The notes beneath the pieces are model-generated. The model had not been told where the DNA came from and searched no databases. It saw only the letters and a program-made list of their open reading frames with translations. A DNA stretch of 64,000 nucleotides from Gracilaria vermiculophylla (taxonomy: Eukaryota > Rhodophyta > Florideophyceae > Gracilariales > Gracilariaceae). Position numbers and translations under genes: made by a program. The stretch spans positions 1,637,111-1,701,110 of the forward strand of contig JAHNZQ020003147.1 of NCBI GenBank assembly GCA_019155205.2, in the 5' to 3' direction. Positions within the stretch are counted from its first letter, which is position 1. Each line of letters starts with the position of its first letter. This document shows, one piece after another, positions 40,000 to 51,749 of the stretch.

Positions 40000-41894
40000 A
40001 ATTGCAGATTTTTATCATTTAAAAATAAGCCTTCCTTGGTACACGAAAAAACCGAGCTTTGCCCTCATTTGTCTTTTTCTATTACAGCAAAGACGAAATT
40101 TCATACCTGAGTGCAACAGGCCTATCAGTGCAAACATAAGACACGCTCCAATGCAACAGAAATGTCCAAACAAATCACAAAAACTAGAAAACAGCTCTGC
40201 GCACGCCAATAAATATTAAAAGCAGCAACAAGCGAATTCTCCAAATTAAGAATCTTACAGAAGTTTGTCACAAACTTATTCTGGTGCTTCCAAGTATTTG
40301 TGAGAGATAGTTTCGATTTGGAGGTATGGATGCGAGGAAAGAAAGATTGTACCTTTTCTTCTTCATGGAAAACTGGAAAAGCGACGAAGATTGATTAATA
40401 GATACACGAATAATTTTTGGAATCATAGTGGGCAAAACGTCTGCATTTCATCGGTTCAAGTATGCTGTAGATTTTATTGAAGGCCATTACAAGAATACCA
40501 GAAAACAAAACGCTAGAGAAGATAATGATGCATGGTTTTTTTGCCGTGCGCAGGGCAAGTGAAGCAATGAAAGTTATGGATGGTTCTGATCCTCATTTGT
40601 CACTCAGTGCAGCATGGAGAAAACGAAGAAGTCTACTCAGTAAACTTCTTAGTTAAATCTGGAGTTATGTCTCTTAAGATTATTGTTCCTAAACTATTGA
40701 GCTTTTGCGATGCCATGGGTCTTTCACACCCTGACTACAGGCTGGACAAAAAAAGAGTTGAGCAAATTTAGAAGCATTTTGACTTCAATCGAAGAGGACG
40801 AGGTGCAAGACCCAGTGATAGAAAGTCAACTGTTCTAATATGACAAGCGCAATGGAAAGGGTGTAAGCGTACTTTAGCACTAGTGTGCGGTATTAGACCT
40901 CGAGGGTGAGAGACAGGAGCGGCGAGCGCGGTGGGCGTACAGCCGCCCCAGTCTGTATCCCAGGGTGACGGCCGGGAGCAGACAGGCTGCGAATGACTAG
41001 GCCGGTCTGGGTGCACAGAGCGGTTTCATGCGCGGACTCGTAGTGCCCGGGCAGCGACATACTGTCAGACGGCGTGCACAGCGCGTGATGTATAATTACT
41101 ATGGGCCTCGCGGCCACCCGTCGCCGCCACTGCCACACTCGCCGTAATGACTGCTGCTGCACGCGATCGCATCGACGACATCCCAAATGCAAACGTTGTG
41201 ATTAACGCGGGAAACGCGTCAAAGATTCCTCCTGACACACCTTTCGCGCCCAAGCCTCACCCCCTGCCACTTTCTCACCGCCCCCGTGCCACTCTTGACA
41301 ATCCTAGCTCTCCGCAGGCATAATCAATGTCTTGCGCGCTCCTTTTCAAAGCGAATCGAGGCACTCAACAGCGGCCCCCGCTGCTAGCGCGCCGCATCGC
41401 GAACGTCGCGCGCGCCCACACCCGCGCTGCACACGGCAGGGGGGCATTGACTACAGTGGGCCCCGGGAGTTGCGAATGGGAGAGGTGCACAGCTCACACA
41501 CTGGAACCGCACCCAGCGCGCAGAAATAAATCGCGCACGGTTCATGCACACGTGTACTGCACCCAGCATGTGCACGTGGGTCGCACCCCTCGCTAGGCCA
41601 AGCCACGCGTACCAACGAGAAGCGCGCGCACGTTATGCTTTTTGCCGCCCCGTCTCCGTGTGGCTCTGTCGCCCCGCCGCCCCGCCGCTCCACCACCTCG
41701 CCACGGTGTCTCTACTGCGCCGCACGTCTTCGTGCAGCGTGCGAGTGCGATGCACATCTTTCACCCCGCCACTTCACTGCCACGCCGACTCGCTTCAAGC
41801 GCCTCTTGGGTCTCAGCGCGCACCGCTCGCACTCCAAGCTCTTTACCACACTGCAGCCCTGCTGGCCTGCCGCCTCGCTCACACGTCTTCGCTG

Positions 41895-41973
41895 TTGATA
41901 GTTCTAATAGTGAACTGTACGCATTGTGTGACAAGGGAGTATAGTGCACATAGCTCATCTGTTTACCAACAGT
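41895..41973 (+). repeat. ~78-bp dispersed repeat, copy 1
   Basis: Starts TTGATAG, contains a GTATAGTGCACATAGCTCA-like core, and ends near TTTACCAACA. Shared with copies at 42125 and 44035. Copies 1 and 2 flank the sequence that interrupts the tandem array. Confidence 0.65.
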
Positions 41974-42124
41974 TTATGGGCCCGGCTAAACGCTAGTACC
42001 AAGGGTTCTACTCCCAAAAGTGACCGAAGAGAGAGAAATTGTACAGGTGTACGGCACTAGTCAACATTGGTTACTGTAAGCTCGAGGTGTCATTCTCCGA
42101 AGAAGTCCAGGGCGAGGGCGGGTA

Positions 42125-42203
42125 TTGATAGATCAAATATTGAACGGTACGCCATATGACACGAAAGCGTATAGCGCACATAGCTCACCTGTTTTCCAAC
42201 ATT
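42125..42203 (+). repeat. ~78-bp dispersed repeat, copy 2
   Basis: Same orientation as copy 1, and 230 bp downstream of it. Together they bracket a ~230-bp insertion, like the ends of a small element. Confidence 0.65.
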
Positions 42204-42895
42204 CGCCGTGCTACACATATCAGCTTCCCTTGCAATTGCGCCGTGCGCTTCGCCGCTCTGCCACCCCAGCGCCCAGCCAACTTGTCTCCGCCACGCCATG
42301 CATTTCAACGCAGAGCATGGGTGCGACGCCCATTTGTCTTTCAGCCGCTCCGCCCCAATGACGACTCACTTCCATAACCCCATGCGTCTCAGCACGCACC
42401 GCTCGCACGCCTCGCTATCACGCCGAGCTCTTTGCCGCCCCGCTGCTTTGCTGCACTTCCGACTCGCCTTCGCCGTGCTGCGCATTTCCGCGCGCCATAC
42501 GCTCGCGCCGTGCGCTTAGTCGCCAGGTCAAGTTGTCTTTGCCGCGCCGCAAAACATAGTGCAACCCGTGAAGGCGATGTACATCTGTTGCAGCACCCCT
42601 CGGCCTCCACGCCAACTCGATTACGACGCTTTGTGCGTCTTAGCGCATTACTCTTGCACGCCACTCTCTTCGCCACTCTGGTGCCCTACCGAATGGGCTC
42701 TGCCGTGCTTTTCCTTTTAGCGCGCCGCACGCTCCGGCCGTGGTCTTCGCCACTCTACCACTTTGCCACACAACCGAATCGTCTCCACCGCCCAGTGTGT
42801 CTTATCGCGACATGCGCGTGCGCCACAAATTTTGCTTCCCTGCTACCCCAATCACCGGATAGCACACGACTTTTAAATTCTCTTCGACAACGCTA

Positions 42896-43282
42896 TTACT
42901 GAAATGAGATCGTTCTTAAATTATTTACAAAACTTAAACGTATTTGTGTTTTTAGTCCTAGTTATAGATGAGATACCCTGTGTTAACAAACTTTGTTGCT
43001 TGTAATTCAGAGCATGACGGTAGGGGTTTTTGAAGGTTGTCAGGCTGGTGCCTTGAAATAAAAAAAAATTGTAGCTCACTGCTTTTGCGCTTAATTTGGA
43101 GGGGTTTCCTCGGTGGGCAATGGTAGACTCTAATTGATTTTGGCATGGTACAGTAAGCATCATGCCGGCACCCACCATTCAAAGCACGATGACCCCGTGA
43201 AAGATTAGAAGGGATTCTAAGCCCTGCACCAAAGTTACAGAGGTGCGCGAGCTCTTTCCCTACTACTAAATTAACTTATACA
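42896..43282. other. Spacer, no gene seen
   Basis: AT-rich, no supported feature. Confidence 0.4.
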
Positions 43283-43350
43283 CCTCCTGGGAGATTTTGA
43301 ACTCTTGCCGGCTATTCTGTTGATCAGCACGCTAGACAGCTACCCCAGCA
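43283..43350 (-). repeat. tRNA-like segment (SINE head or tRNA relic)
   Basis: The minus strand carries GGTAGCTGTCTAGC, close to a Pol III A box, and about 30 bases on GAGTTCAAAATCTC, close to a B box. A full cloverleaf cannot be folded by eye. Possibly the head of a SINE. Confidence 0.3.
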
Positions 43351-45463
43351 GGCCTCACTGATCTGCAAGCCCTGCACTCGGAAATATCAATGGGTTGCCG
43401 TAATTTGGCTGGCCATTCTGCGCCTACAATCGTTCTAGTGTTGTCTTAATCATCCTACGTACAAGTTGGTCTCTCTTTTAGGGTTGAGAGACCTCAGTGC
43501 TCCGAAGACCCGTGGCCTTCTTCGGCCGATCAACCGGTTTCACGTGTGCTACTCACTCTACCACATAAGCTCTATAGAGAAGTTGGCTGGTCTATAAGGG
43601 GACTGTAGAAACCGCAGTCGTCAAGATTTTATCAAGAAGGCCCTATTCTTTCCATGTAGGGGGGAAGGAGTTCACGCACTTGTAGTGCCACCCTGTCGCA
43701 GGCATAGCTAAGAAGTGTTTCGGTATCTTTCTCCTTGTATGGTAATCAGCGAATAGAGAAATGTGAAGGCTAGAACCATATATTGGTTGTGAGACCCAGT
43801 CCAACGGTCACGATGGCCTTACAGAACGGTAGAAAAGAGGCACACGAGTGAAGGAAGAGCTCTCACGGAAGTGCGTGTTTGGATTGCCACGAAGGGAGGC
43901 GATTCCACAAGAGTGGTGCGGTGATCCTCGAATACGGGCCAGCGGGGGGGAGTGCAGTGGGCGAACAATCAGCCATCCAAAACAGAGGAGAAGCGGGGCC
44001 ACGTAAGTGGTTGAGTATCTTGTGCATAGATATTTTGATAGTTTGAATATTGAACTGTGTGCCCTGTTTCACAAGAGAGTATAGTGCGTATAGCTCATCC
44101 ATCTTCCATGAAGATACAAGCAGACCTGCGGGGAAATCGATGCGATGGTTGCAAGAGTGGCGGAGCAAAAAAAAAGAAGACCGCGGAGATATATTCTAAT
44201 ACGAAAATGAACGCACTGCGGTCGTATTTCAATATGAGACAAATCTGTGGCAGTGGAGCTCATATCGCTGCGGAAAGAATGAGGGATCCTTATGTGATAC
44301 GGCACCACCTCTGTAGAGTGTGTTAGCACAAGGCATTGGTAAAGTTCACAGCCAAAACCATTGCCGAGGGTCACATTATACTCGGGAAAATGTATTGAGT
44401 GATGATGTGCGTTTGCCAAGTCCCTGTATCCCGCAGTGTACTGTAGCTAATTCTGGCTCGAAAAAAGTAATTAAAATTTATAAGCTACCAGCATTGCTGT
44501 GTAAACCTCCACATGAATTTAATGCCATTTCACGGCCAAGCACGATATAAAACATCCAAAAAAGGACGTGATAATTTCCAATTCTGGGCCGCGGGAAACG
44601 GTTTCATCCGCCACTTACACGTCTTGTGAGAGCATTTGGGCGAGGTATCACAGTGTGAGAAACTGTCTTACAGCGAGCGGCGCACGTGGAACCCGTTTGT
44701 AGGCAGAAAAGAGACGACTGGTCTAGGAAGCGTAGAAGTGGCTCAAACCAGAAGGGGATACAATATGGTCCGTAGAATCTTAACGACAGTGACAAAACAG
44801 CTGAAGGAAAAGAATGGCAGATAGAATTCTTGCAACAGATTTGGTGTAGCAGATGCAGCATTTGCGGGTCCGAGAGGCCTGTAAGTATAAGTGGCTAGCA
44901 TGCTGTATCACTGTGGAAACCACAGAGGTCAAAACCTTGCCAAGAGAGGCGTAGCTTTACTGAGTAGTGTGGCAGGAGCTCATGCACCTCTTTAAGTATG
45001 ATGCAGAGCTCTGACTCTCTGCGGATCGTCGAGGTGGCTATAGTGCAAGCAATTGTGGCTTCCCGGCACGGTGCTTACTTAAATGTGCCGGAATCAATTA
45101 AATTCTACCAGTTCTACTTAGTCGCTACCCACTAGCTTTGAATTCTGCCACAACGGTTACGGCGCGTGCCAAACCATGGGGTAGTTTCCTCACTGCATTA
45201 CAGCAATGATAACTATATAATAGATATGAACCGCGCAAGCGCGAAACAACTTCAACCCCAAGAAAGCGCCCCATAAGGGAGTTGTACTACATCATCTTTA
45301 AAAGTATGGTGCGGATCTCTGATTTCGGTACAGACAATCCATATGATAACAGTACGGCCATGAAGAAACCCGGCACTCTGCCTCTTGTAGCGTTCTGGCA
45401 TCAATAACAATCTACCCGTAATACTGAGACTCCCAGTATCACATAGAATCGATGTCAAAATGG
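43351..45463. other. Mostly unassigned DNA
   Basis: No gene recognised over about 2.1 kb. It holds the third copy of the 78-bp repeat at 44035. Small frames present have no motif. Confidence 0.4.
44035..44113 (+). repeat. ~78-bp dispersed repeat, copy 3
   Basis: Starts TTGATAG, with a GTATAGTGCGTATAGCTCA core. Alone here, about 1.9 kb from copy 2. Confidence 0.6.
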
Positions 45464-46060
45464 TCACACCGCATTCAAAACCAGTACATAATTTGCGCAC
45501 TGTTCTACATCAAGTAAACGCCCGGCGGTTCCTCCAAAACAGAGACTTTTAACTGCTGCAGCCAGTTTTATTATTAAAAACGCCGTGTGTACTTGAGCAC
45601 TTATCTTGTTTGCTGAAAAATGAAAGATTTGGACATAGGAATAGTAATAAAAACGTAGCAAATAGTTATAAAGCACTTCTTGACTTTTTTTCTTATTCTT
45701 CGCGGTTTCAATGAATGTCATTTTGAGAGGACCTTTTTCAATAATTCCAGTTCAGAAAATTTTTAACTCTCCATCAAAACGTCTAGTCCATAATTCCGAA
45801 GGAGTTTTGCGAAAATAACGTCGTAAACATTTGTAAAATTCTTGCTCATCAAGATTGAAGGTTTCTTTGTCAGCAAAAGTACTTTCGCCCCATAGTTTTT
45901 CCCAATGCATCTTTCGTGCAGATAATGGACTTAGAGTTGACAAGGGTTTCATTTTTTGGTATTGAAAAAACTTTTGATATTTTTGCCGCTCCACAGAGTT
46001 GATTTGGAAACGTTGGTGTTTAGAATTTATCCCGATTTCCATGCAGAAAACTCTTCAATA
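45464..46060 (-). pseudogene. Tc1/mariner-type transposase relic
   Basis: The minus strand from ~46042 has a basic linker, then SARKMHWEKLWGESTFADKE and TFNLD. This is the family's Trp...Phe-Ser-Asp-Glu-Lys-x-Phe-Asn-Leu-Asp first catalytic block, with the aspartate kept in FADKE. After a stop near 45752 the next frame (45721-45464) has EVLYNYLLRFYYY and then VHTAFLI, the His-Thr-Ala of the second block. Its catalytic Asp is lost, and the DPN-glutamate block is degraded. The N-terminal DNA-binding half is not clear. Confidence 0.6.
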
Positions 46061-48141
46061 AAAAACTTCGAGTTTAAATACTTTTCTGTTTGTCGTGCTG
46101 AGAACATTTGGGCGTCTCCAAGATCTTTATGTTCCATAAGATCATATATTTCAAATACAAATAGAAAATTTGACCCGTTGCTGAGAGTAGATTCAACTTG
46201 GTTTCGGCGCAACGTAACATATAAAACAATCAATGGATTTTACTGAGTGCTGCCATTTTCATGCTCGAAAAGTTTTTCGTGCACCTCTGGTTTCTCGAAC
46301 ACCTTCGGATCGTCTCCGTGTCGTCCATATTTGCTTATTTTTGCAATACATGGAATATATTTTCGCTTGATGCTGTTGAATTTCTTTTTTCAGACTTTTC
46401 CAGACCTATTTATATTGTGCTATTCTTTGACAAGATCGGTGGGTAATTCGTAAACATCTTTTGAAGATAATTTTTGTTTCTTGGGAAGGAATACCTGGAA
46501 TTCCGAAAGCAAAAAGGGAGAATATTTATCAGAAAGCAACCACCATTCCCACCTCATATCCTTTTTCAAATAGCAGATTCCGTAAGAGAGTACGCACCAC
46601 ATGATAAGATGTTGTGCTTCAGATGTTTTTGCTTATCAACGAAAGATAATGCGATCAGTGACCTCATAACTTCAGAAACGTTGCCTTTCATGTTTTATAC
46701 TGTGAATGAACATTGGGATCGAGATCTTTAAGTCTCGTCTTGTGTCGTGGTGGTCATCGCAACGAACAATCCTCAAAAGATGCGAGTGGAGCCGTTCGCC
46801 AGTATGCTCTACACTTGTACCTAAACCTGCAGCACTCTCAGAGCGTTTGTTGCGCTATGAATGCGACAGCGCAACGGTGAAACGTAGCACTAAAGTTCTG
46901 TCTATCACGGTGGTGTGGTTGGGCATGCGAAGAAACAAAAATGTTCCCGAGTGCGAAGGGCGTTGCCAGGGTATTGGAAGCAAGCTTAACATAATGTTTT
47001 TGAAAGGAGGATTGCCAATAATTCAGTCTCTAAAAAGAGATGAATATGAACTTGTTTTTTCAGTGATGGTGTCGCAGTGAAGAGGATATCAAAGCTGTGT
47101 AAATTTGCGCGTTTTGAAGGCGACGTTTTGTTAGCGAAGCAAATGGATCTTCGTTTTCGAGAAGGACGAGAGTGGGTCGCGTGAAGCAAACGTTCAAGGA
47201 TTGCAGAATTAGAAGGACGTACAGTGTAACTGGAATAATAGATGCTACTGCGATGTGTTAGCTTTCACAAAATAAGTGCAGTAATCGATAGTTTCGTAAG
47301 TATCCAATTCTTTGATGCTTTTGGACACAGTTAAGTTTCCCCAGACATTGACTTTCTGTTATAAACGTTAGTGGCAGATATGAAATCAGAACATATTAAA
47401 AAGAGCCTGGACATGATGAAGTAGGAACTTGAAATTGTTAGACGGAAGATTTCATGGGAATTGGAGTTTCTGTAGATATCTGTAAAGACAATGACTTGAA
47501 TCCAGTGCCATGTAGTAGGACGTTTGATGACTGTGGTGCTAAATTATGCAGGATTTTTAGGCAATATAAATTGCATGTAAAGGATACCGCTGTCGTGGGG
47601 CTGAGGAAAACAGGCGTAATATCCTCAGGGCCCCTCATTTAAATTCTCTCTAACACAAAATAGTGATAAAATAGTCTGTGAAATCTCGCGTTGTGCCTTG
47701 AGCTATGTTTGACGAGAATAGTTCACATTGACGCCCGCGCTTCAGATTCAAACGCGGGGAAGACTTTTTTTGTTGAAAATTGGGCTCGAGGATCTTATGG
47801 AGTCCAAGGACCTCCTTCACACTGTGAAAGCGGACGAGATTGGAGAACGAAATGTGGAATAGCTGGTCGTGGAGGTGATGTAAGAGGTGTCTGACACGCG
47901 TATATTTCTGGTTTAAGCTACAGAGGACAAATTATTCCCTGCAATGTTCAATGACAGTAAATATCCGTAAATAGTGCACGAGAAGCAAAAGAGAAGATAT
48001 AAACCTGTAAACTGTCCACAAGACTACAGCTGCGAACAAAACTTCACCAAAAGATCTACATAGAAGATATAGATATTCATGATTATATGGGTCGGGTCGA
48101 GTATTTTTTCAGCCGACTACAGGCTACAAAAAATTCGGTAC
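46061..48141. other. AT-rich unassigned DNA
   Basis: No gene recognised over about 2 kb. Several frames of 60-125 codons (for example 46706-47080, 47454-47642) lack motifs and have irregular composition. Confidence 0.4.
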
Positions 48142-48452
48142 TGTCGGCAAACAACAGACGGGTGTTTATTGCTCTGGAAAAGAAACACGAGTTCCTTGAC
48201 TGTTCACAGGGACGGCGAGCAGAAGGAGAACGCGAGCAACGACGCGGGTCGTATGCTGTAGCAGTCGTTTACTGGTGCGGCTAGGTTCTCTACCAGTCTG
48301 TGCTAGACTAGGCAGTTTCGGTAGACTAAGTACCGCAGCGAATGGTAGCCTGACCGTTCTATAGCGCGGTATCGATATAACATACTTACGCAGTATCGAC
48401 ATGAAAGATGCAACGTTGACGATAGAGAGTATCGACAGTAGAACCATCTTCA
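48142..48452 (-). repeat. 3' LTR of element E
   Basis: 311 bp, TGTCGGCAAAC...ACCATCTTCA on the plus strand. It aligns end to end with 53495-53805. Confidence 0.88.
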
Positions 48453-48499
48453 CACTCGCAATTGTTTCCCGACGTCAACGTTGCGATTGGCGGTAGGAG

Positions 48500-49063
48500 C
48501 GCGCATGGTGATCGTACGATCCACTGTTGAACGGGGACGAACAACATTCCATTGTCCAAAAACAGTTGCAAAGGTTGGCAACGTGCTGACTTTGTGAGCC
48601 CATCGGCGGGACTGTGTACTCCACGTATACACCCTATATCACTTATTTTGAAAGCGTTATAGGCTTCCCGCGCGGCCTGTATGTCTAACATGAGCCGTTT
48701 CTCAGTAGTAGTAGTTCATCAAATGATCGTCTTGAATACAGAGTCACTATCTGTGAGCATAACCAGTGGAATGGATTTGTTCAGTATTGTTTTCAGCTCA
48801 CGTTCGAACAGGAAGGCCAGATCAAATGCATCAGAAAAAGCATAAAGCTCAGAACCCATAACCGAACGAACTCTACGGCGGCTCTTGTAGCTACTAAAAT
48901 GTATGATGTTGTGGTGTCCAGATTCGTCTGAGAGGGCGGTGAGGTGTCCTAGCTGAGAGTGCTGGGATGGGGTGTTAGCGAATGAGCTGTCGCTGTAGAC
49001 CTTCAAGTGTAAAGTATCTCGATCAAGTTTTTTTCTGCAGAATGCCTCGATGAGCGGTAGCAT
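48500..49063 (-). pseudogene. Element E RNase H
   Basis: LKVYSDSSFANTPSQHSQLGHL, FSSYKSRRRVRSVMGSELYAFSDAFD and VMLTDSDSVF are the standard copia RNase H blocks (catalytic D, E, D). The frame 49063-48719 is open; downstream parts (48691-48386) are shifted but recognisable (VHSPADGLTK). Confidence 0.8.
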
Positions 49064-50000
49064 GTATCTTCAGAATGAGGGCCTTAGTGCGGTCGATGAC
49101 AGCAACATCAAATTGTTCTTCTGTAACGTGAGCGAGACGATTGATCGGGGCGGCAATGTCGGAGCGAGTATGCACGAGCCATGCCAGTTCGTGGCGCATA
49201 GATCTGAATTTTGAATACGTTGCAGTAGTGGCTAGCAACGTGATGCGAGCCGCGAACTGTCACTGCTGAAGCTTGTAGCCGTCAGTAAGTTGAGTTGTAT
49301 CTATTCTATTGAAGCGAAAATCGTTGTAGGCACGTGGCTTAGAGTCGAAACGGAGCTCAATCAGCCGAGAGCTGTTTTCGAAAGCCGGTTTCCCAGTGCT
49401 AATGGTATCATCGACGTATGCGCCAGTTGGCCCGTGTAGTTTTCCATTCACAGTCTTGAAAAACAGGGCAAGGTCCCTTGCCGTGGGGATCATCATTAAG
49501 TCCTGTCGCAAATGGCGCGAAAAAGTAACGTTCCAATAGTCTCCGGAATCGGTGAGACCATAGAGCAGTTTCAGCAGTTTCAGAAGCTGATTCTCAGACA
49601 AGCGAAACTCCTGCGTCGGATGGACGTATATATATTGCGCATGAGCTGTTCTGCCGATTGCAGATATGCTTGTTAGACGTCCAGGGGCCACAGTAGAAAT
49701 CCAAATATAGCTGCTATGGCTGCTAGTACGCGTATAGAGGACTGCTTGAGAGTTGGGCTTTGATGGACGAGAACATGCTTCCCTAAATATTTGTGAGCTT
49801 GTACAATAAACCTTACTTTGTAAACTTCGTCGTCTGTGTCGGTGTTCTTGATAGACAGAGCGTAGCGGCCTCCAAAGATATTGTGCTGTATCGTAGGATC
49901 GAGATCTTCCCGAAAAACCACTTCGTACACGCCACATTGTGCCAGGCCTTGCAGCTCCTTAGCCTTGGAGTCGTCAAAGAGCTGCAATTTCCCCCGAAAG
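49064..50000 (-). pseudogene. Element E reverse transcriptase
   Basis: Spread over two frames. The region before 49700 has YKVRFIVQAHKYLGK, the FGFLLWPLDV block with the first catalytic Asp, and a stop. Then frame 49937-49260 has LLKLLYGLTDSGDYWN and GAYVDDTI with the YVDD box of copia RTs. The N-terminal finger region shares the frame ending at 49673. Confidence 0.8.
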
Positions 50001-51000
50001 TCAGAGGGGTGGAGTATCTCGGTTATATGCGCTGAAGACGTCGAGTTAGACGTGAAGTACTTTAGACCTCTTCCAAGACGTTGCCACGCTTTGTCATTAG
50101 TGTCGGTTGGGTCTGGAAGAGAGTGAGCGATGTCGTAGTGGGCAAGGCGGCCATTAATGTCAACTGTCACGATCTTGTTAACAACGTTCTTGATGCAGTA
50201 CGGACCGGTACAATGTTTCTTCTTCTCGTCATACACCAAAACCTCCTGCCCTGGCTCTAACATATATCGCGCTGCTGGTGGAATGCGAGATCGCAGAGCT
50301 TGCTGAATGCGACGTTTCGACGTTATGGAGGACATTGCGCGCCGAGCTGATTCCAGTGCACGCAAACGTTTTCTCTGGTTGGGGACGGATGACGTCAGGG
50401 TTGGAAAACGAGGAAGTGTGCCATATACCAGCAACGATGGTACAAGGTCTTCGGGGCCCATTGTATCATTCATGCTCTTTACGGCATACCGCAATGCTAG
50501 TTCGGCGTCGAGTGACGGACAACCTTCCCTGACTGTGTTGAATATTCGCCGGAGTGGTGCATGAAAGAGTTCTCATAAGCCAATACTATTGTGCGACTGA
50601 ACGCCAGACATGCGGAGGTTTATGCCGTAGTCTGCGGTGAATAATCCCAGTACTTGGAAGTAAAGGCCGACCCTTGGTCGACTCGCACGACGGAAGGAAA
50701 TCCTGTGTACGTAGTACCCCATGCTTCAAGGAAAGCATCTCATATGTCTTCCGCAGATTCGCCCTTCAGTATGACTGCATTCTGATAATGTGTCTGAGTG
50801 TCAACGATGTGTAGGACAGGGATTCTCTTCTTCTCTCCGAATTCTAGGTACATGAGATCCAGCGCTATGTGTTGATTGAACTGTATTTCTTCTTCGGGTA
50901 TTGCTACACGAACCCGAAACGGGCGAGCGGAGAACTTTTGGCAAGAGCGGCATTTGCTATATATTTCTTGCAAGATGTTCTGCGTCTCCGGGGACGTGTC
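50001..51000 (-). pseudogene. Element E integrase
   Basis: 50973-50740 has the zinc-binding CRSC and HIALDLMYLE (first catalytic Asp). After a stop, VVRVDQGSAF carries the second. A FHAPLRRI segment near the glutamate block and a long C-terminal part (50494 to ~50050) with RARYMLEPGQEVLVYDEK-type sequence follow. Several stops separate these. Confidence 0.7.
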
Positions 51001-51201
51001 ATGTGGCTTGGGTCGCTTCAGCAGGTTATAAAGTTTTCCTGCAGTGGGATGGAATAAGTGCTCATGTAGTTTCTGTTGTTCGGAGCGTGTGAAAAGGATG
51101 AGCTCTCCAGGCCATTGTAGAAATAGATGTCCGTGGCTTCTTGCTAAGGGAAGAGATCATCCCGCGTGGTGGTGAACGAGCTCGTTCGTGACATTGTTTG
51201 C

Positions 51202-51560
51202 CTATAATGAGTGACGGCCGAGCACATCTAAACCAATGAGAAACGGCATCTCTACAATGACATACAGTCCAACGTCTGCGGCGAAAACATCCATGTCGAT
51301 GATAATGAAGGTACCTAGCGGGGTTGGTATGCGGGCTTTGAATCCACCAAGGCTGTTGCGGTATCCTTCACCAAATTTGAATGCATACGGAGAGGGTGAC
51401 AGTTTCATCTTCACTTTTATCATTTTACAGTAAGCACGTGCATAATGAACACCACAGACGGATTTGTGGGCGCCAGGATAAACGCAGCCTCCTTCAAAAG
51501 CGGACGATGAGTATTGCTTCGGTCTAATACCTTTGGCGCTGAAGTTGAGGACTTCGGCTA
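51202..51560 (-). pseudogene. Element E aspartic protease region
   Basis: The frame 51423-51202 ends in VEMPFLIGLDVLGR, the second conserved block of copia proteases. The catalytic block upstream reads VYPGAHKSVCG where Asp-Thr-Gly-Ala is expected, so the catalytic aspartate is lost. Confidence 0.6.
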
Positions 51561-51749
51561 CGATGCGCGTGTAGAATGGTGACTGCAGTAATCGTGGTTT
51601 GGCGTGCTTTGGCAGGATCCGTTGGGGGCGTCTTTCGTCTTGTGCAGCGGCAATGTTGACTGTGAAGATGGTTTCAAGAGGTGTTGGAGAAGTGTCCGGT
51701 GGTTTAGGAGGCCTGTCAATGGGGAACGGATGGCCAGCGCCATCCCCTT

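Larger units (their letters stand above)
41330..42850 (+). repeat. GC-rich degenerate tandem array, right copy
   Basis: The same pyrimidine-rich units as at 28770-30160, here on the plus strand and interrupted at 41895-42203. Frames through it are Ala/Ser/Arg/Pro-rich in every phase and not conserved between units, so I do not call genes. Confidence 0.6.
40000..42895 (+). repeat. Undescribed ~3-kb dispersed repeat, right copy
   Basis: Matches the left copy (32000-28745, minus) in order. The AT-rich part with ACACGCTCCAATGCAACAGA is at 40142-40161. A short degenerate coding-like segment is at 40580-40830 (KRVEQI, then HFDFNRRGRGAR, against KRVGQI and HFDCNRRERGAR on the left). A GC-rich unit lies at 40850-41260, and the tandem array at 41330-42850. 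It lacks the left copy's MITE and carries its own insertion at 41895-42203. The end near 42895 matches the left end near 28745. Confidence 0.7.

Noticed and set aside
39686..40219. A 177-codon plus-strand frame
   Set aside because: It runs into the dispersed repeat (40000 onward), whose left copy does not keep this frame, and it has no motif.
46706..47080. A 124-codon plus-strand frame
   Set aside because: No recognisable domain, irregular composition and no neighbouring gene context.
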